A DNA stretch of 47,988 nucleotides from Chitinophagaceae bacterium (GCA_947371755.1 CANBQT010000021.1:1-47988); one strand, 5' to 3'; positions 17,081-26,837 are shown, counted from the first letter of the stretch. A program made the numbers and translations. The notes: generated by a model not told the origin, from the sequence alone.

Positions 17081-17203
17081 CTATCTTCCTTTAAAGAAGT
17101 TCTTATTGGTAGTAGGACAACCATTGCCACGAGATGAAACACATGATGAGCAGATAGCCATTGTAAATCCTACGATTATCAGCAGACAAGTGATTTTTTT
17201 CAT
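17081..17203 (-). CDS. Small 40-residue lipoprotein
   Basis: A short gene read on the minus strand from ATG 17203 to TAG 17081-17083. It encodes MKKITCLLIIVGFTMAICSS followed by CVSSRGNGCPTTNKNFFKGR. The N-terminal lysines, hydrophobic core and C-S-S-C junction give a bacterial lipoprotein signal, leaving a mature peptide of about 20 residues with a second cysteine in NGCPTTNKNFF. Such tiny lipoproteins with a C-P-T-x-N-K-like ending seem familiar from Chitinophagaceae, but I cannot name a family. It precedes ytxJ by 26 bases, so the two may share a transcript. Function unknown. Confidence 0.65.
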   Translation of the reverse strand: MKKITCLLIIVGFTMAICSSCVSSRGNGCPTTNKNFFKGR

Positions 17204-17340
17204 GAGTAGAGTTTGATAAAGTAATTGACTGTATTTTTATACGGTCTTATAACGACAAAGATAAAGTTTCATTGTGAATTGATGCCTGGAAGGCCTGTTA
17301 TTATTGTTAAAATTTCAGTTTCAAGGCATAAAAAGCTATT
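17204..17340. other. Divergent spacer between the lipoprotein gene and mpl
   Basis: 137 bp, AT-rich. No perfect -7 box or hairpin was recognised; promoters for both directions are expected here. Confidence 0.3.
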
Positions 17341-18699
17341 ATGAAGGTACATTTTATATCTATTGGGGGGAGTGTTATGCATCAATTGGCCATTGCTTTG
17401 CACCGAAAAGGGTATCAGGTAACAGGTACTGACGACGAAATTTTTGAACCCTCTCGTACCAATTTGTTAAGTGAAGGTATTCTTCCGGAAGCCATGGGTT
17501 GGCAGCCAGACCTCATCACAAAAGACCTGGATGCCGTGATTTTGGGGATGCATGCCAGAAACGATAATCCGGAATTAATAAAGGCTATAGAATTAGGATT
17601 ACAAATTTTTAGTTTCCCAGAATATATCTACCACGAAAGCCAACAGAAAAAGAGAATTGTAGTGGGGGGAAGTCATGGTAAAACTACCACCACGAGTATG
17701 ATCATGCATGTGCTCAGCAAATTGCAATATGATTTTGATTATTTAGTAGGGGCAAAATTGACAGGATTTGAACAGTCGGTAAAAATTACCAATGCACCCA
17801 TCATCGTATGTGAGGGAGATGAATATCCTGCAAGTGCCATTGAGAAAAAACCAAAGTTTCATTTTCTTTTCCCTCATATCGCAATCTTAACTGGAATAGC
17901 CTGGGATCATATCAATGTATTCCCAACATTTGATTTTTATTTAGAACAGTTCCGCATTTTTATTGCCAAGATTGAAGTAGGAGGGTTACTCATTTACAAT
18001 AGTTCTGATAAGGTGTTGGATCAATTGGTTAATGATTGTCGTAGAAACGATATTCGGTATCAATCTTATGAAGTACCAACTCATGCTATACACCAGGGAA
18101 AAACATCGGTAACTATAGATGGATATTCGAGCGATTTAAAAGTTTTCGGGAATCATAATTTAATGAATCTCTTTGCAGCATTTTATGCATGTAAAGAAAT
18201 GGGTGTTACTGCAAAAGACTTCGTTAGCTCCATTGCTGATTTTACCGGTGCATCCAAAAGATTGGAATTGATGGCTTCTGGTGATAGTATCAATGTATAT
18301 CGCGACTTCGCGCATGCTCCCAGCAAGGTGAAAGCAACCATTGATGCTTTGAAACAACAATACCCCGATCGGAAATTGATTGGTATTTTAGAGTTGCATA
18401 CTTTCAGCAGTTTAAATGAAAAGTTTATGAACGAATACGATGGTGCTTTGAGTAAAGCAGATATTGCCATTGTATTTTATTCAAAACATGCTTTAGAAAT
18501 TAAAAGGTTACCTGATTTGCCAGCAGATACCATCCGCCTTGGATTTAACCAACCAGGCCTGCTAGTAATGAATGATAAAAAGCAATTAGGAGATTGGTTA
18601 ACCAAAAATGATTTCACCAATTCTAATGTTGTTTTGATGAGCAGTGGTAATTATGATGGCATAGATATGCTTACTTTCGCAGAACGAATTACACATTAA
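17341..18699 (+). CDS. mpl: UDP-N-acetylmuramate:L-Ala-gamma-D-Glu-meso-DAP ligase
   Basis: A 452-residue Mur ligase that reattaches recycled murein tripeptide to UDP-MurNAc, saving peptidoglycan material. It has the N-terminal Rossmann domain (MKVHFISIGGSVMHQLAIALHRKGYQVTGTDD), the P-loop GGSHGKTTTT (109-118), central ligase blocks (CEGDEYPAS, FPHIAILTGIAWDHINVFP) and the C-terminal domain with YRDFAHAPSKVKATIDAL. The short first domain, SVMHQLA and the EGDEYPAS block separate Mpl from MurC. The exonuclease gene follows after 23 bases in the same direction. Confidence 0.93.
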   Translation: MKVHFISIGGSVMHQLAIALHRKGYQVTGTDDEIFEPSRTNLLSEGILPEAMGWQPDLITKDLDAVILGMHARNDNPELIKAIELGLQIFSFPEYIYHESQQKKRIVVGGSHGKTTTTSMIMHVLSKLQYDFDYLVGAKLTGFEQSVKITNAPIIVCEGDEYPASAIEKKPKFHFLFPHIAILTGIAWDHINVFPTFDFYLEQFRIFIAKIEVGGLLIYNSSDKVLDQLVNDCRRNDIRYQSYEVPTHAIHQGKTSVTIDGYSSDLKVFGNHNLMNLFAAFYACKEMGVTAKDFVSSIADFTGASKRLELMASGDSINVYRDFAHAPSKVKATIDALKQQYPDRKLIGILELHTFSSLNEKFMNEYDGALSKADIAIVFYSKHALEIKRLPDLPADTIRLGFNQPGLLVMNDKKQLGDWLTKNDFTNSNVVLMSSGNYDGIDMLTFAERITH

Positions 18700-18722
18700 T
18701 CAGAGACCTTATTATCGCTAAT

Positions 18723-19493
18723 ATGAATTTAAAATTAACAAGACCAATCGCTTTTATCGATTTGGAAACAACAGGGATCAATATTACTACTGATAGAATT
18801 GTAGAATTAGCGATCGTGAAAATTTCTCCTGATGGAACTAAATCGGTGAAAAGGAAATTGATCAATCCCTTAATGCCCATACCTGCATCCTCCAGTGCCA
18901 TTCATGGTATCACAGATGAAATGGTAAAAGATGCTCCTAGTTTTAAACAGATTTCAAATGAAATAAAACAATTTATTGAAGGTGCTGATTTGGGAGGATA
19001 TAATAGTAATCGTTTTGATATTCCCATGTTATTGGAAGAGTTTTTACGTGCGGGTATCGAATACTCTGTAGATGGCAAAAGATTAGTGGATGTTCAGAAA
19101 ATATTCCACATGATGGAACAGCGAACATTGAGTGCCGCTTATAAATTTTATTGTAGTAAAACATTAGAGGGTGCGCATGGTGCAGAAGCCGACGCTACTG
19201 CTACATGGGAAGTTTTAGAGGCGCAATTAGAACGTTATCCTCAAATTGGCGACAGTGTTGAAAGCATTGTAAAGTTTACAGGAGAGGATGATATTGTAGA
19301 TTTCGCCAGAAGGTTTGTAAAAGAAAAAGGAGTAGAAATCTTCAACTTCGGTAAACATAAAGGAAAACCTGTTGCACAAGTATTAAAAGAAGAGCCGCAG
19401 TATTATGATTGGATGATGAAAGGAGATTTTCCGATCAATACCAAGCAAAAACTTACCGAAATGCTTAACAAAACCCTGTTAAAGAAAGGGTAA
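18723..19493 (+). CDS. DnaQ-like 3'-5' exonuclease with C-terminal DUF3820-like domain
   Basis: A 256-residue DEDDh exonuclease related to DNA polymerase III epsilon. ExoI is IDLETTG (D13, E15), ExoII is in GGYNSNRFDIPMLLEEF, and ExoIII is HGAEADATATWEV (His, then Asp five residues on). The substrate-positioning HGITDEMV is also present. Residues about 200-250 form a second small domain, FNFGKHKGKPVAQVLKEEP..YDWMMKGDFP, resembling DUF3820. The length and fusion set it apart from a plain epsilon subunit, so a DNA-repair or RNA-processing role is as likely as proofreading. It is 23 bases downstream of mpl. Confidence 0.88.
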   Translation: MNLKLTRPIAFIDLETTGINITTDRIVELAIVKISPDGTKSVKRKLINPLMPIPASSSAIHGITDEMVKDAPSFKQISNEIKQFIEGADLGGYNSNRFDIPMLLEEFLRAGIEYSVDGKRLVDVQKIFHMMEQRTLSAAYKFYCSKTLEGAHGAEADATATWEVLEAQLERYPQIGDSVESIVKFTGEDDIVDFARRFVKEKGVEIFNFGKHKGKPVAQVLKEEPQYYDWMMKGDFPINTKQKLTEMLNKTLLKKG

Positions 19494-19589
19494 ACTCCTT
19501 TTTTTCACCTTTTTCTACAAGTATTTATCAATATTAATGCTGCTAAAAAAAACAGAATTGTATTTTAGCACCCAAATAGATTTTACGTA

Positions 19590-20336
19590 TTGGAAAAAAT
19601 TGTTATCATACCAACTTATAACGAGAAAGAGAATATAGCTCTGATCATTGAAAAAGTTTTTTCAATGGAACTTGGTTATCATATTCTGGTAGTGGATGAT
19701 AACTCTCCCGACGGCACTGGGCAGATTGTAAAATCATTAATGTTAAAATACCCTGATCAATTATTTATTGAAGAACGTTTAGGTAAACAGGGATTAGGAA
19801 CAGCATATATACATGGGTTTAAATGGGGTATCGAAAAAGGATACCAGTTCATTTTTGAAATGGATGCAGATTTTTCTCATAATCCAGAAGATCTGGAAAG
19901 ACTATATGAAGCATGCAAAACTGGGGGTGCTGATCTTTCCATTGGAAGTCGTTATGTAAAAGGTGGTAAAACTGAAAATTGGCCTCTGGATCGTAAAATT
20001 TATTCAAAGGGAGGGGCACTCTATACAAAAATCATTACTTGGATGCCTGTTCAAGATCCAACAGCTGGTTTCATGTGTTATAAACGTGAAGTGTTAGATG
20101 CGATAAATTTAGACGAGATCAGTTTTGTGGGATATGCTTTTCAAATTGAAATGAAATTTGCTGCCTGGAAATTAGGGTTTAAGTTCAAAGAAGTGCCCAT
20201 CACTTTTATTGATCGTAAAACCGGGTATAGTAAAATGAATAAAGGCATCATCAAAGAAGGTGTTATGGGAGTTTTGAAAATTCAATGGCATAGCCTATTT
20301 AAAGACTATCACAAGCGTCTTAAAAACAATAATTAA
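19590..20336 (+). CDS. DPM1-like polyprenol-phosphate glycosyltransferase
   Basis: A 248-residue GT2 (GT-A fold) enzyme. It starts MEKIVIIPTYNEKENIALII, has the metal-binding DAD of FEMDADFSHNPEDLERL, the acceptor motif GSRYVKGGKTENWPLDRKIYSKGG and QDPTAGFMCYKREVL. These match the polyprenol monophosphomannose synthase (DPM1) class, which moves a sugar from a nucleotide donor to polyprenyl phosphate on the cytoplasmic membrane face. It has no C-terminal membrane domain. The start is TTG 19590; no in-frame ATG exists between it and the preceding stop region. A TATTTTAG box (19561-19568) lies 21 bases upstream. Confidence 0.88.
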   Translation: MEKIVIIPTYNEKENIALIIEKVFSMELGYHILVVDDNSPDGTGQIVKSLMLKYPDQLFIEERLGKQGLGTAYIHGFKWGIEKGYQFIFEMDADFSHNPEDLERLYEACKTGGADLSIGSRYVKGGKTENWPLDRKIYSKGGALYTKIITWMPVQDPTAGFMCYKREVLDAINLDEISFVGYAFQIEMKFAAWKLGFKFKEVPITFIDRKTGYSKMNKGIIKEGVMGVLKIQWHSLFKDYHKRLKNNN

Positions 20337-20425
20337 TTGTTCCATACTTTTTAATGTATCATACATTATAGAAAATCCGGATTTGAACGTTATCTTTTGC
20401 ATAGAAAAACGTTTCTTTGAGTCTG

Positions 20426-21298
20426 ATGAAACAAGCCCTCATTAAATTACATATTGCTGTTTTCCTTGCCGGCTTTACTGGAGTATTAGGTGTGTTAATC
20501 ACACTCAACGAAGGATTAATTGTTTGGTATAGAATGACGATTACTGTAGTAACCTTGTTCTTTTTATTATTATGGCGGAAAAAACTTCAAAAGGTCAATC
20601 AGCAAAAAGCCATTCAATTAATGTTGATTGGCGGACTCATAGCCATTCATTGGACATTTTTTTATGGTAGTATCAAATATTCAAATGTCTCTATCGGTCT
20701 GGTGTGTTTTGCATCCACTGGCTTGTTTACAGCATTATTAGAGCCATTACTGACCAATAAAAAATTTAGTTGGATTGAATTAATACTCGGCCTGATTAGT
20801 CTCTTCGGGATTTATCTGATCTTTCATTTAGACACTAGGTATAGAATAGGTATTATTATAGGAATAGCATCATCTGTTTTCGCAGCTTTTTTTTCGGTGT
20901 TTAATAAGAGGAACGTGGCAACTGTTGCACCTCAAACAATGATGTTATATGAATTAAGTGGTGGCGTTTTATTGCTCACACTCTTAATGCCTTTTTATCT
21001 TCTGAAATTTCCAACAGAACATTTATTTCCGTCTGGTGCTGAGTGGGGTTGGCTTTTGGTGTTAAGTTGGTTTTGTACTTTATGGGCAATGGATCTGATG
21101 TTGCAGGCACTGCAAAAAGTTTCTGCGTTCACACAAAATCTAAGTTTGAATCTTGAACCTGTTTACGGGATCTTATTAGCATTTGCGCTTTTTCATGAAC
21201 AGAAACAATTACAAATTAGTTTCTATTATGGCTTTGCCTGCATAGCATTGTCAGTATTGCTGCAAATGCTTAGAGTTATAAAAAAACAGAAACATTAA
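20426..21298 (+). CDS. EamA/DMT-family transporter
   Basis: A 290-residue membrane protein with about ten helices in two EamA repeats. The first repeat ends with GLISLFGIYLIFHLDT and the second starts at IGIIIGIASSVFAAFFSVFNKRNV. The conserved ends of both halves are visible (ASTGLFTALLEPLL and NLEPVYGILLAFALFHEQ). Drug/metabolite-superfamily exporters carry amino acids or other metabolites; the substrate is unknown. ATG 20426 is preferred to TTG 20417. The last four bases overlap the stop of the convergent TonB receptor gene. Confidence 0.88.
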   Translation: MKQALIKLHIAVFLAGFTGVLGVLITLNEGLIVWYRMTITVVTLFFLLLWRKKLQKVNQQKAIQLMLIGGLIAIHWTFFYGSIKYSNVSIGLVCFASTGLFTALLEPLLTNKKFSWIELILGLISLFGIYLIFHLDTRYRIGIIIGIASSVFAAFFSVFNKRNVATVAPQTMMLYELSGGVLLLTLLMPFYLLKFPTEHLFPSGAEWGWLLVLSWFCTLWAMDLMLQALQKVSAFTQNLSLNLEPVYGILLAFALFHEQKQLQISFYYGFACIALSVLLQMLRVIKKQKH

Positions 21299-23733
21299 AA
21301 TTCAATGATGAAACCAATAGTTGGTGTAACCGTTGCATCATTATTGATTAAGTAATAAGGGATTGCATTGCTTCCATTTTGCTGTATTGCCTGCCCATCT
21401 GTTGTTAAGAACGCCGTATTGTCTACATTTCTTTTAAAAGTGTAAATGGGTGCAGCCACACTCTTTGCTAAATACCAATTGGTAACATCTAAATACAGAT
21501 CAAGAGTAGTTTTTCTGAAATTCCATTTCTTATCAATACGAATATCACTGGCATTGAAATTCCTTAAACGTGATGTATTGATTTGATTGTAATCAAATAT
21601 TCCACTTCCCAGGGTTAAATAATTTGACCTGCTTAAAATTTCATCATAAGGTGTGTTAGGTACTCCCCCCTGGAATCTAAATTTCAAACCGAGTTCCCAA
21701 TTGTGAGAGAATTGATATCCCATTGTAAAACTTAACAGGTGTTTGTTATCCCATGAGCTTGCTGCATACTTGCCATCTGCATTAGTATACTCAGATCTAA
21801 ATAAGGTATAGCTTAATATCCCAAAAAAATGTTTTGTCAATTTTTGTTGTGCAAAGAATTCAAATCCATAAGCTCTCCCTTTTCCATTTGATACGATGGG
21901 TTCGTTACCTAGAATGGATGCGTCTGCACCTAAATTGGATAAGCTAATTCCATTTTGAACGGAGATAGGAACATTCGAATATTGTTTATAGAATCCTTCC
22001 AATGTGAACCTTGTTGATTCACTCTTTAAATGCTCAACACCTATTACATAATGCGTGCTGGTGATGTATTTGGCATGTTGATTTACAAACTGTTGATTGT
22101 TTTGAAAACCAAGTATCGTGTAGGGTGGGATTTTTGAGTAATTGCCAATAGATGCATTTAATGTCCATTTATCAGCCAATACATAAGACATACTTATCCT
22201 TGGACTAATTGTTGCCAAAGGATTTCCGCCATCTGATGTAAATGAATTCATATCTGTTCTGATACCTGCACTTACACCCAATCTATTGTCAAAGAATCGC
22301 TTTCCTGATTGTGCAAACAGTCCTAGCTTACTAAAATTGATACTGGTATTATAATTAAATGTTTGCGCTGGTAAAACAATATTGCCTGCATTGTCTGTTG
22401 CTGCTGCTTTAATGATTTGAAAAGTTTGATTCTCATAATGTACTATTTGTGCATCAGCACCATATGAGAATTTCCAGCCGTTCAGGTTTTTATTTACATC
22501 AAACCGAATCTTATTTTCAGTTTCCTTGGAATTAACATCTAAGGTCTGGAGGCCTTTTATCGGTCCCAGATTATTTTCGTATTTCTCATTCTGGTTACTA
22601 AAATCATTTCTACTGATCGACAAATTCCAGAAACCATTATTGATTAATTTCTTGAGACTAATTCCAATTGTATAATTCCATTGTTGAATAGATGGGTTGC
22701 TGTTTAAAATATATAATTTTTCAGGGGTTGCTTTTTTAGGCGCCGCAAAACTAAATTCGTCTATTGCTCCTACACCAAGAAAACTCAATGTGGTTTTTTT
22801 GTCAATCTGATGGGTGATCTTATACTGGAAGTCCCAATAATTTGGTCTAATTGGTAAATCAATAGCCTTAAATAATAATTGTAAATAACTTCTTCGGGCA
22901 GAGGCAAGAAAAGTTGTTTTGCCTGAATTGGAAAGCGGTCCTTCTAAAGTGGTGGCCAATTCAGTAGCACTTAGTCGCATATTTCCTTGCAATCGATTGG
23001 CATTGCCTTTCTTTTGTTTAAACTCAAAAACTGATGATAGGGCATTATCAAATCTTGCATCAAAAGCCGAAGTACTCAGTTTTACATCCTCAATAAAGCT
23101 CACATTCAAAATGCCGGCAGGACCACCAGCACTGCCTTGTGTGGCAAAGTGATTGATCACTGGGATTTCGACGCCATCTAAATAATACACATTTTCATTA
23201 GGTGCACCGCCTCTGATGATAATGTCGTTCCTGAAACCTGCTGTACTTGCTGTTCCTCCCACACCAGGTAAACTTTGAATCACCCTGGATATGTCAAAAT
23301 TTCCACCAGGATTTCTTTTGATTTCCTCAGTGGTTAGTCTTTGTACACTTAATGGTGTTTCAAGTGTGGCGGCTTTTGCGGTCTTCCTTCCACCACTAGT
23401 TACTGTTACAGCTTTTAATTCGTTAATAGAAGGATCCAATTCGATTGTTAAGTTGTTTTCATTTCCAGAACTAACCAAAATATTGAATAAGGTAGCTTCG
23501 CTAAAACCGATTGCTGAAATGCGGAGCGTGTAAGAACCTGTTGAAATTTGATTGATTCTAAATTTACCTGCACTATCTGCAATGGCTTTTTTATTAGCAA
23601 TAGTGATAGAAGTGCCTGGAATTACTTTCTGGTCTATTTTATTGATGATGGTGCCGGAAATGGATCCTGTATTCTGAGCTTTTAGCGAAAAAGAAATAAT
23701 CAAAATTAATAATGCAAAAAGAAGTTTTCTCAT
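21295..23733 (-). CDS. TonB-dependent outer-membrane receptor
   Basis: An 812-residue protein with a signal peptide ending KAQ. A carboxypeptidase-like regulatory domain follows (about 22-110; GSISGTIINKIDQKVIPGTSITIANKK), then a plug (about 120-235; QSLPGVGGTASTAGFRNDIIIRGGAPNENVYYLDGVEIP) and a 22-strand-type beta-barrel ending in a terminal Phe (IGFIIEF). No paired SusD gene is present, so it is not a classic polysaccharide-utilisation pair. Siderophore, vitamin, peptide or other uptake is possible. It stands alone on this strand, with a possible -7-like TATATTTC 17 bases before the ATG. Confidence 0.9.
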   Translation of the reverse strand: MRKLLFALLILIISFSLKAQNTGSISGTIINKIDQKVIPGTSITIANKKAIADSAGKFRINQISTGSYTLRISAIGFSEATLFNILVSSGNENNLTIELDPSINELKAVTVTSGGRKTAKAATLETPLSVQRLTTEEIKRNPGGNFDISRVIQSLPGVGGTASTAGFRNDIIIRGGAPNENVYYLDGVEIPVINHFATQGSAGGPAGILNVSFIEDVKLSTSAFDARFDNALSSVFEFKQKKGNANRLQGNMRLSATELATTLEGPLSNSGKTTFLASARRSYLQLLFKAIDLPIRPNYWDFQYKITHQIDKKTTLSFLGVGAIDEFSFAAPKKATPEKLYILNSNPSIQQWNYTIGISLKKLINNGFWNLSISRNDFSNQNEKYENNLGPIKGLQTLDVNSKETENKIRFDVNKNLNGWKFSYGADAQIVHYENQTFQIIKAAATDNAGNIVLPAQTFNYNTSINFSKLGLFAQSGKRFFDNRLGVSAGIRTDMNSFTSDGGNPLATISPRISMSYVLADKWTLNASIGNYSKIPPYTILGFQNNQQFVNQHAKYITSTHYVIGVEHLKSESTRFTLEGFYKQYSNVPISVQNGISLSNLGADASILGNEPIVSNGKGRAYGFEFFAQQKLTKHFFGILSYTLFRSEYTNADGKYAASSWDNKHLLSFTMGYQFSHNWELGLKFRFQGGVPNTPYDEILSRSNYLTLGSGIFDYNQINTSRLRNFNASDIRIDKKWNFRKTTLDLYLDVTNWYLAKSVAAPIYTFKRNVDNTAFLTTDGQAIQQNGSNAIPYYLINNDATVTPTIGFIIEF

Positions 23734-23849
23734 CCTGATATTTTGTATTTGAAATATAAAATAGGTCTAGTACAGTTGTTCGCCCATTTATGTAAAAGCC
23801 AACATATTTTACTCAAGCTGCCTTATATTTAAGGCATAATTGAACTTAT

Positions 23850-26798
23850 ATGAAACATTTCTTCCTTGTATTTTGTTTAATGGGCCTCGTAAATTTATTG
23901 ATTGCCCAAAAAAAACCTTTGGATCATACTGTTTATGATAGCTGGCAATCGATTGGGGAACGTTTATTGAGTAACGACGGTAAATACATTGCTTTTACAG
24001 TAAACCCTCAGGAAGGTGATGCTAATCTTGTTGTTCAGTCTGTACATGGGAACTATAAAAAGGAATTTGCAAGGGGATATGCTGCTGAGTTTACAGAAGA
24101 TAGCAGGTTTCTGGTTTTTAAAATAAAACCAACATTCAAAGAAACAAGGGATGCAAAGGTTAAAAAGAAAAAAGCGGATGATTTGCCAAAAGACAGCTTG
24201 GCATTTTTAGAGCTAAGTACTGATAGTCTGGTGAAAGTTCCTAAAATTAAAAGTTTCAAATTGCCAGATGATTCAGGCAATTGGTTGGCCTGGCTCTCTG
24301 AGAAAGGCTCATCCGATAATAAACCTAAAACAGAATTAGATTCATTAGCTAAACTTAATGCTATGGCATCGTATTCTGATAGTTTAATGCATGTAGTGGA
24401 TAGTATCCGGTTAAAAATATATGATGCTAAATTAAGAGGCATGAGCATATTGCAAACAACTAAAAAATCTGCGGGAAATAAAACAACGGAAGATCCAATA
24501 GAAGAAGGAACTGAACTTACCTTACGTAATTTATCAACAGGCGAACAACAATCGTTTAAATTAGTTACAGAATATTATTTCAATAAAAAAGGAAATACAC
24601 TGGTGTATGAAACCAGTAAAAAAACAGGTGATAGTTTAGTGAAACCTTTAGTGGTAAAATTGGATTTAATAAAAAATACGTCAAAGACAATTTTCCAAAA
24701 CTTTAATGATGCTAAAGGATACCGCTTAGATGAATCTGGATCTCAATTGGCATTTGTGGCTGATCGGGATAGTAGTACAAAAGCACTGGTGAAATTCTTT
24801 AAACTATATTATTTTAAAGATGGGGTGGATAGTGCCAAATTATTGGCAGATAAAACAAGTGCCGGAATGCCTTCAGGTTTTTCTGTAAGCGAAAACCCCA
24901 ATATTGTTTTTAGTAAAAATGAACAACAGCTATTTTTTGGTACTGCAGCAATACTTCCTGCGAAAGATACAACCCTTCCTGAATTTGAAAGAGTATCTGT
25001 AGATGTATGGCATTATAATGACGACTATTTGCAACCAATGCAATTAAAAAATCTAGAATCGGAATTGAAAAAAAGTCATCTGGCGAGATATGATTTCGAG
25101 AAAAACGAAATCATTCCATTAGGAAGCCCGGATTATCGTTCCTTTTATTTGACAAAAGAAGGAGATGGTTCGGTAGCTTATGCTGTTGCTGATAAAGGAA
25201 AAAGAGTTGCCATGCAATGGCAGGGATTTATCGAAAGTGATCTCTATGCTTTGAATGTACAGAATGGCCAAAAAGATTTAATTCAAAAAGATGTAAAGGG
25301 TAATGTCTTTCCATCTTATACAGGAAAATATTTAGTAGTATATGACGATAAAAAGAGAAGTTATAGTACCTACAATAGTGATACTAAACAAATGGTAGGA
25401 ATTGCAAAAGACATCAAATATCCTTTATATGATGTAGAAAATGATGTGCCTGATGATCCCAATGCCTATGGAATTGTAGGATGGTTAGAAAACGACGAAG
25501 CTATTTTTTTATACGATGAATTTGATATCTGGCAGGTAGATCCAATGGGGGTTAAACCATCTATTTGTATAACTGGTGGACTTGGGCGAAAAAGTAAAAT
25601 CACTTATAGAAATCTGGTATTAAACAAAGAAGATAGGTTTTATAAGAAGGGACAGCAATTATTATTAAATGCCTATCATAATATCGATAAAACATCAGGT
25701 TTCGTTTGGTATACTTTAGACAATGCATTTGTGCCTGCCGTTACTTACACAGCAAGGGTTTCAGGAGCCATCAAGGCAAAGCTGGCCAATGTGTTTAGCT
25801 ATGCAACAGAAAATTACCAGCATGCCGCTGATATTCGAGTAGCTGAAATTGCTGCGAATAATTTTGCAGACGCCAAAACATTTCCTGGTACAATTTTATT
25901 CCAGCCAAATGCGCAACAGGAAAATTATAATTGGGGAACTGCTGAATTATTTAAATGGAAAGCCTATACAGGCAAAGAGGCAGAAGGCATCCTTTATAAA
26001 CCAGAAGATTTCGATGCTAAGAAAAAGTATCCCATGATTGTTTATTTCTATGAAAGAAACAACAACACTTTATATAACTACAATGCTCCTTCACCTACAC
26101 CTTCCAGATTAAACATTCCATTTTTTGTGAGCAGGGGTTATGTGGTTTTCGTTCCTGATATCTGGTACAAAACCGGCTACCCTGGTCAGGGTGCCTACGA
26201 TTATATCCTAAGCGGTACAAGAGCAGTTGTGAAACTAGGATATGTTGATAGTACAAAACTTGGTTTGCAGGGTCAGAGCTGGGGCGGGTATCAAATTGTA
26301 TATCTGATTACAAAAACCAATTTATATGCCGCAGCATGGGCGGGTGCGCCAGTAGCAAACATGACCAGTGCTTATGGTGGGATCCGATGGGGAAGTGGCA
26401 TGAACCGCCAGTTCCAATATGAAAAAACACAAAGTAGAATTGGTGCAACTTTATGGGAGAAGCCAAATTTGTATTTACAAAACTCGGCATTGTTTTCTCT
26501 ACCCAAAGTAACTACTCCATTAGTAATGATGGCGAATGATGCGGATGATGCAGTGCCTTGGTATCAGGGAATTGAAATGTTCACAGGAATGCGTAGACTT
26601 GGAAAGAAAGTATGGATGCTTAACTATAATAATGAAGCACATAATCTGGTTGAACGCAGAAACAGAAAAGACATTCAGATTCGTGAACAACAATTCTTTG
26701 ATTATTTATTAAAAGGAGAGAAGCCTGCAACCTGGATCAGTGAAGGGGTACCTGCTGTGCTTAAGGGAAGAGAATGGGGGTTGGATATTAAAAAGTAA
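23850..26798 (+). CDS. S9-family prolyl-oligopeptidase-like serine peptidase
   Basis: A 982-residue exported peptidase with a signal peptide (MKHFFLVFCLMGLVNLLIAQ). About 700 residues of beta-propeller follow, then an alpha/beta-hydrolase domain with nucleophile S810 in LQGQSWGGYQ, acid in NDADDAVPWYQG (D899 or D900) and H931 in NNEAHNLVERRNRKD. S9 enzymes cut short peptides, often after Pro or Ala, and this type is periplasmic in Bacteroidota. It is longer than the usual 650-750 residues owing to a Lys/Asp-rich stretch (about 85-200) inside the propeller. Its stop codon lies inside the first TAAAAAG heptamer of a downstream repeat. Confidence 0.9.
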   Translation: MKHFFLVFCLMGLVNLLIAQKKPLDHTVYDSWQSIGERLLSNDGKYIAFTVNPQEGDANLVVQSVHGNYKKEFARGYAAEFTEDSRFLVFKIKPTFKETRDAKVKKKKADDLPKDSLAFLELSTDSLVKVPKIKSFKLPDDSGNWLAWLSEKGSSDNKPKTELDSLAKLNAMASYSDSLMHVVDSIRLKIYDAKLRGMSILQTTKKSAGNKTTEDPIEEGTELTLRNLSTGEQQSFKLVTEYYFNKKGNTLVYETSKKTGDSLVKPLVVKLDLIKNTSKTIFQNFNDAKGYRLDESGSQLAFVADRDSSTKALVKFFKLYYFKDGVDSAKLLADKTSAGMPSGFSVSENPNIVFSKNEQQLFFGTAAILPAKDTTLPEFERVSVDVWHYNDDYLQPMQLKNLESELKKSHLARYDFEKNEIIPLGSPDYRSFYLTKEGDGSVAYAVADKGKRVAMQWQGFIESDLYALNVQNGQKDLIQKDVKGNVFPSYTGKYLVVYDDKKRSYSTYNSDTKQMVGIAKDIKYPLYDVENDVPDDPNAYGIVGWLENDEAIFLYDEFDIWQVDPMGVKPSICITGGLGRKSKITYRNLVLNKEDRFYKKGQQLLLNAYHNIDKTSGFVWYTLDNAFVPAVTYTARVSGAIKAKLANVFSYATENYQHAADIRVAEIAANNFADAKTFPGTILFQPNAQQENYNWGTAELFKWKAYTGKEAEGILYKPEDFDAKKKYPMIVYFYERNNNTLYNYNAPSPTPSRLNIPFFVSRGYVVFVPDIWYKTGYPGQGAYDYILSGTRAVVKLGYVDSTKLGLQGQSWGGYQIVYLITKTNLYAAAWAGAPVANMTSAYGGIRWGSGMNRQFQYEKTQSRIGATLWEKPNLYLQNSALFSLPKVTTPLVMMANDADDAVPWYQGIEMFTGMRRLGKKVWMLNYNNEAHNLVERRNRKDIQIREQQFFDYLLKGEKPATWISEGVPAVLKGREWGLDIKK

Positions 26799-26823
26799 AA
26801 AGTAAAAAGTAAAAAGTAAAAAG
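26789..26823. repeat. TAAAAAG heptamer array, five copies
   Basis: Five perfect tandem copies of TAAAAAG, followed by a degenerate TAAAACA. The first two units contain the last codons and the TAA stop of the S9 peptidase gene. Confidence 0.95.
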
Positions 26824-26837
26824 TAAAACATGGTTAA

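Noticed and set aside
23820..23835. Six-base inverted repeat GCCTTA-TATT-TAAGGC before the S9 peptidase
   Set aside because: Short and AT-rich; could be chance, and it only partly resembles a -7 box.
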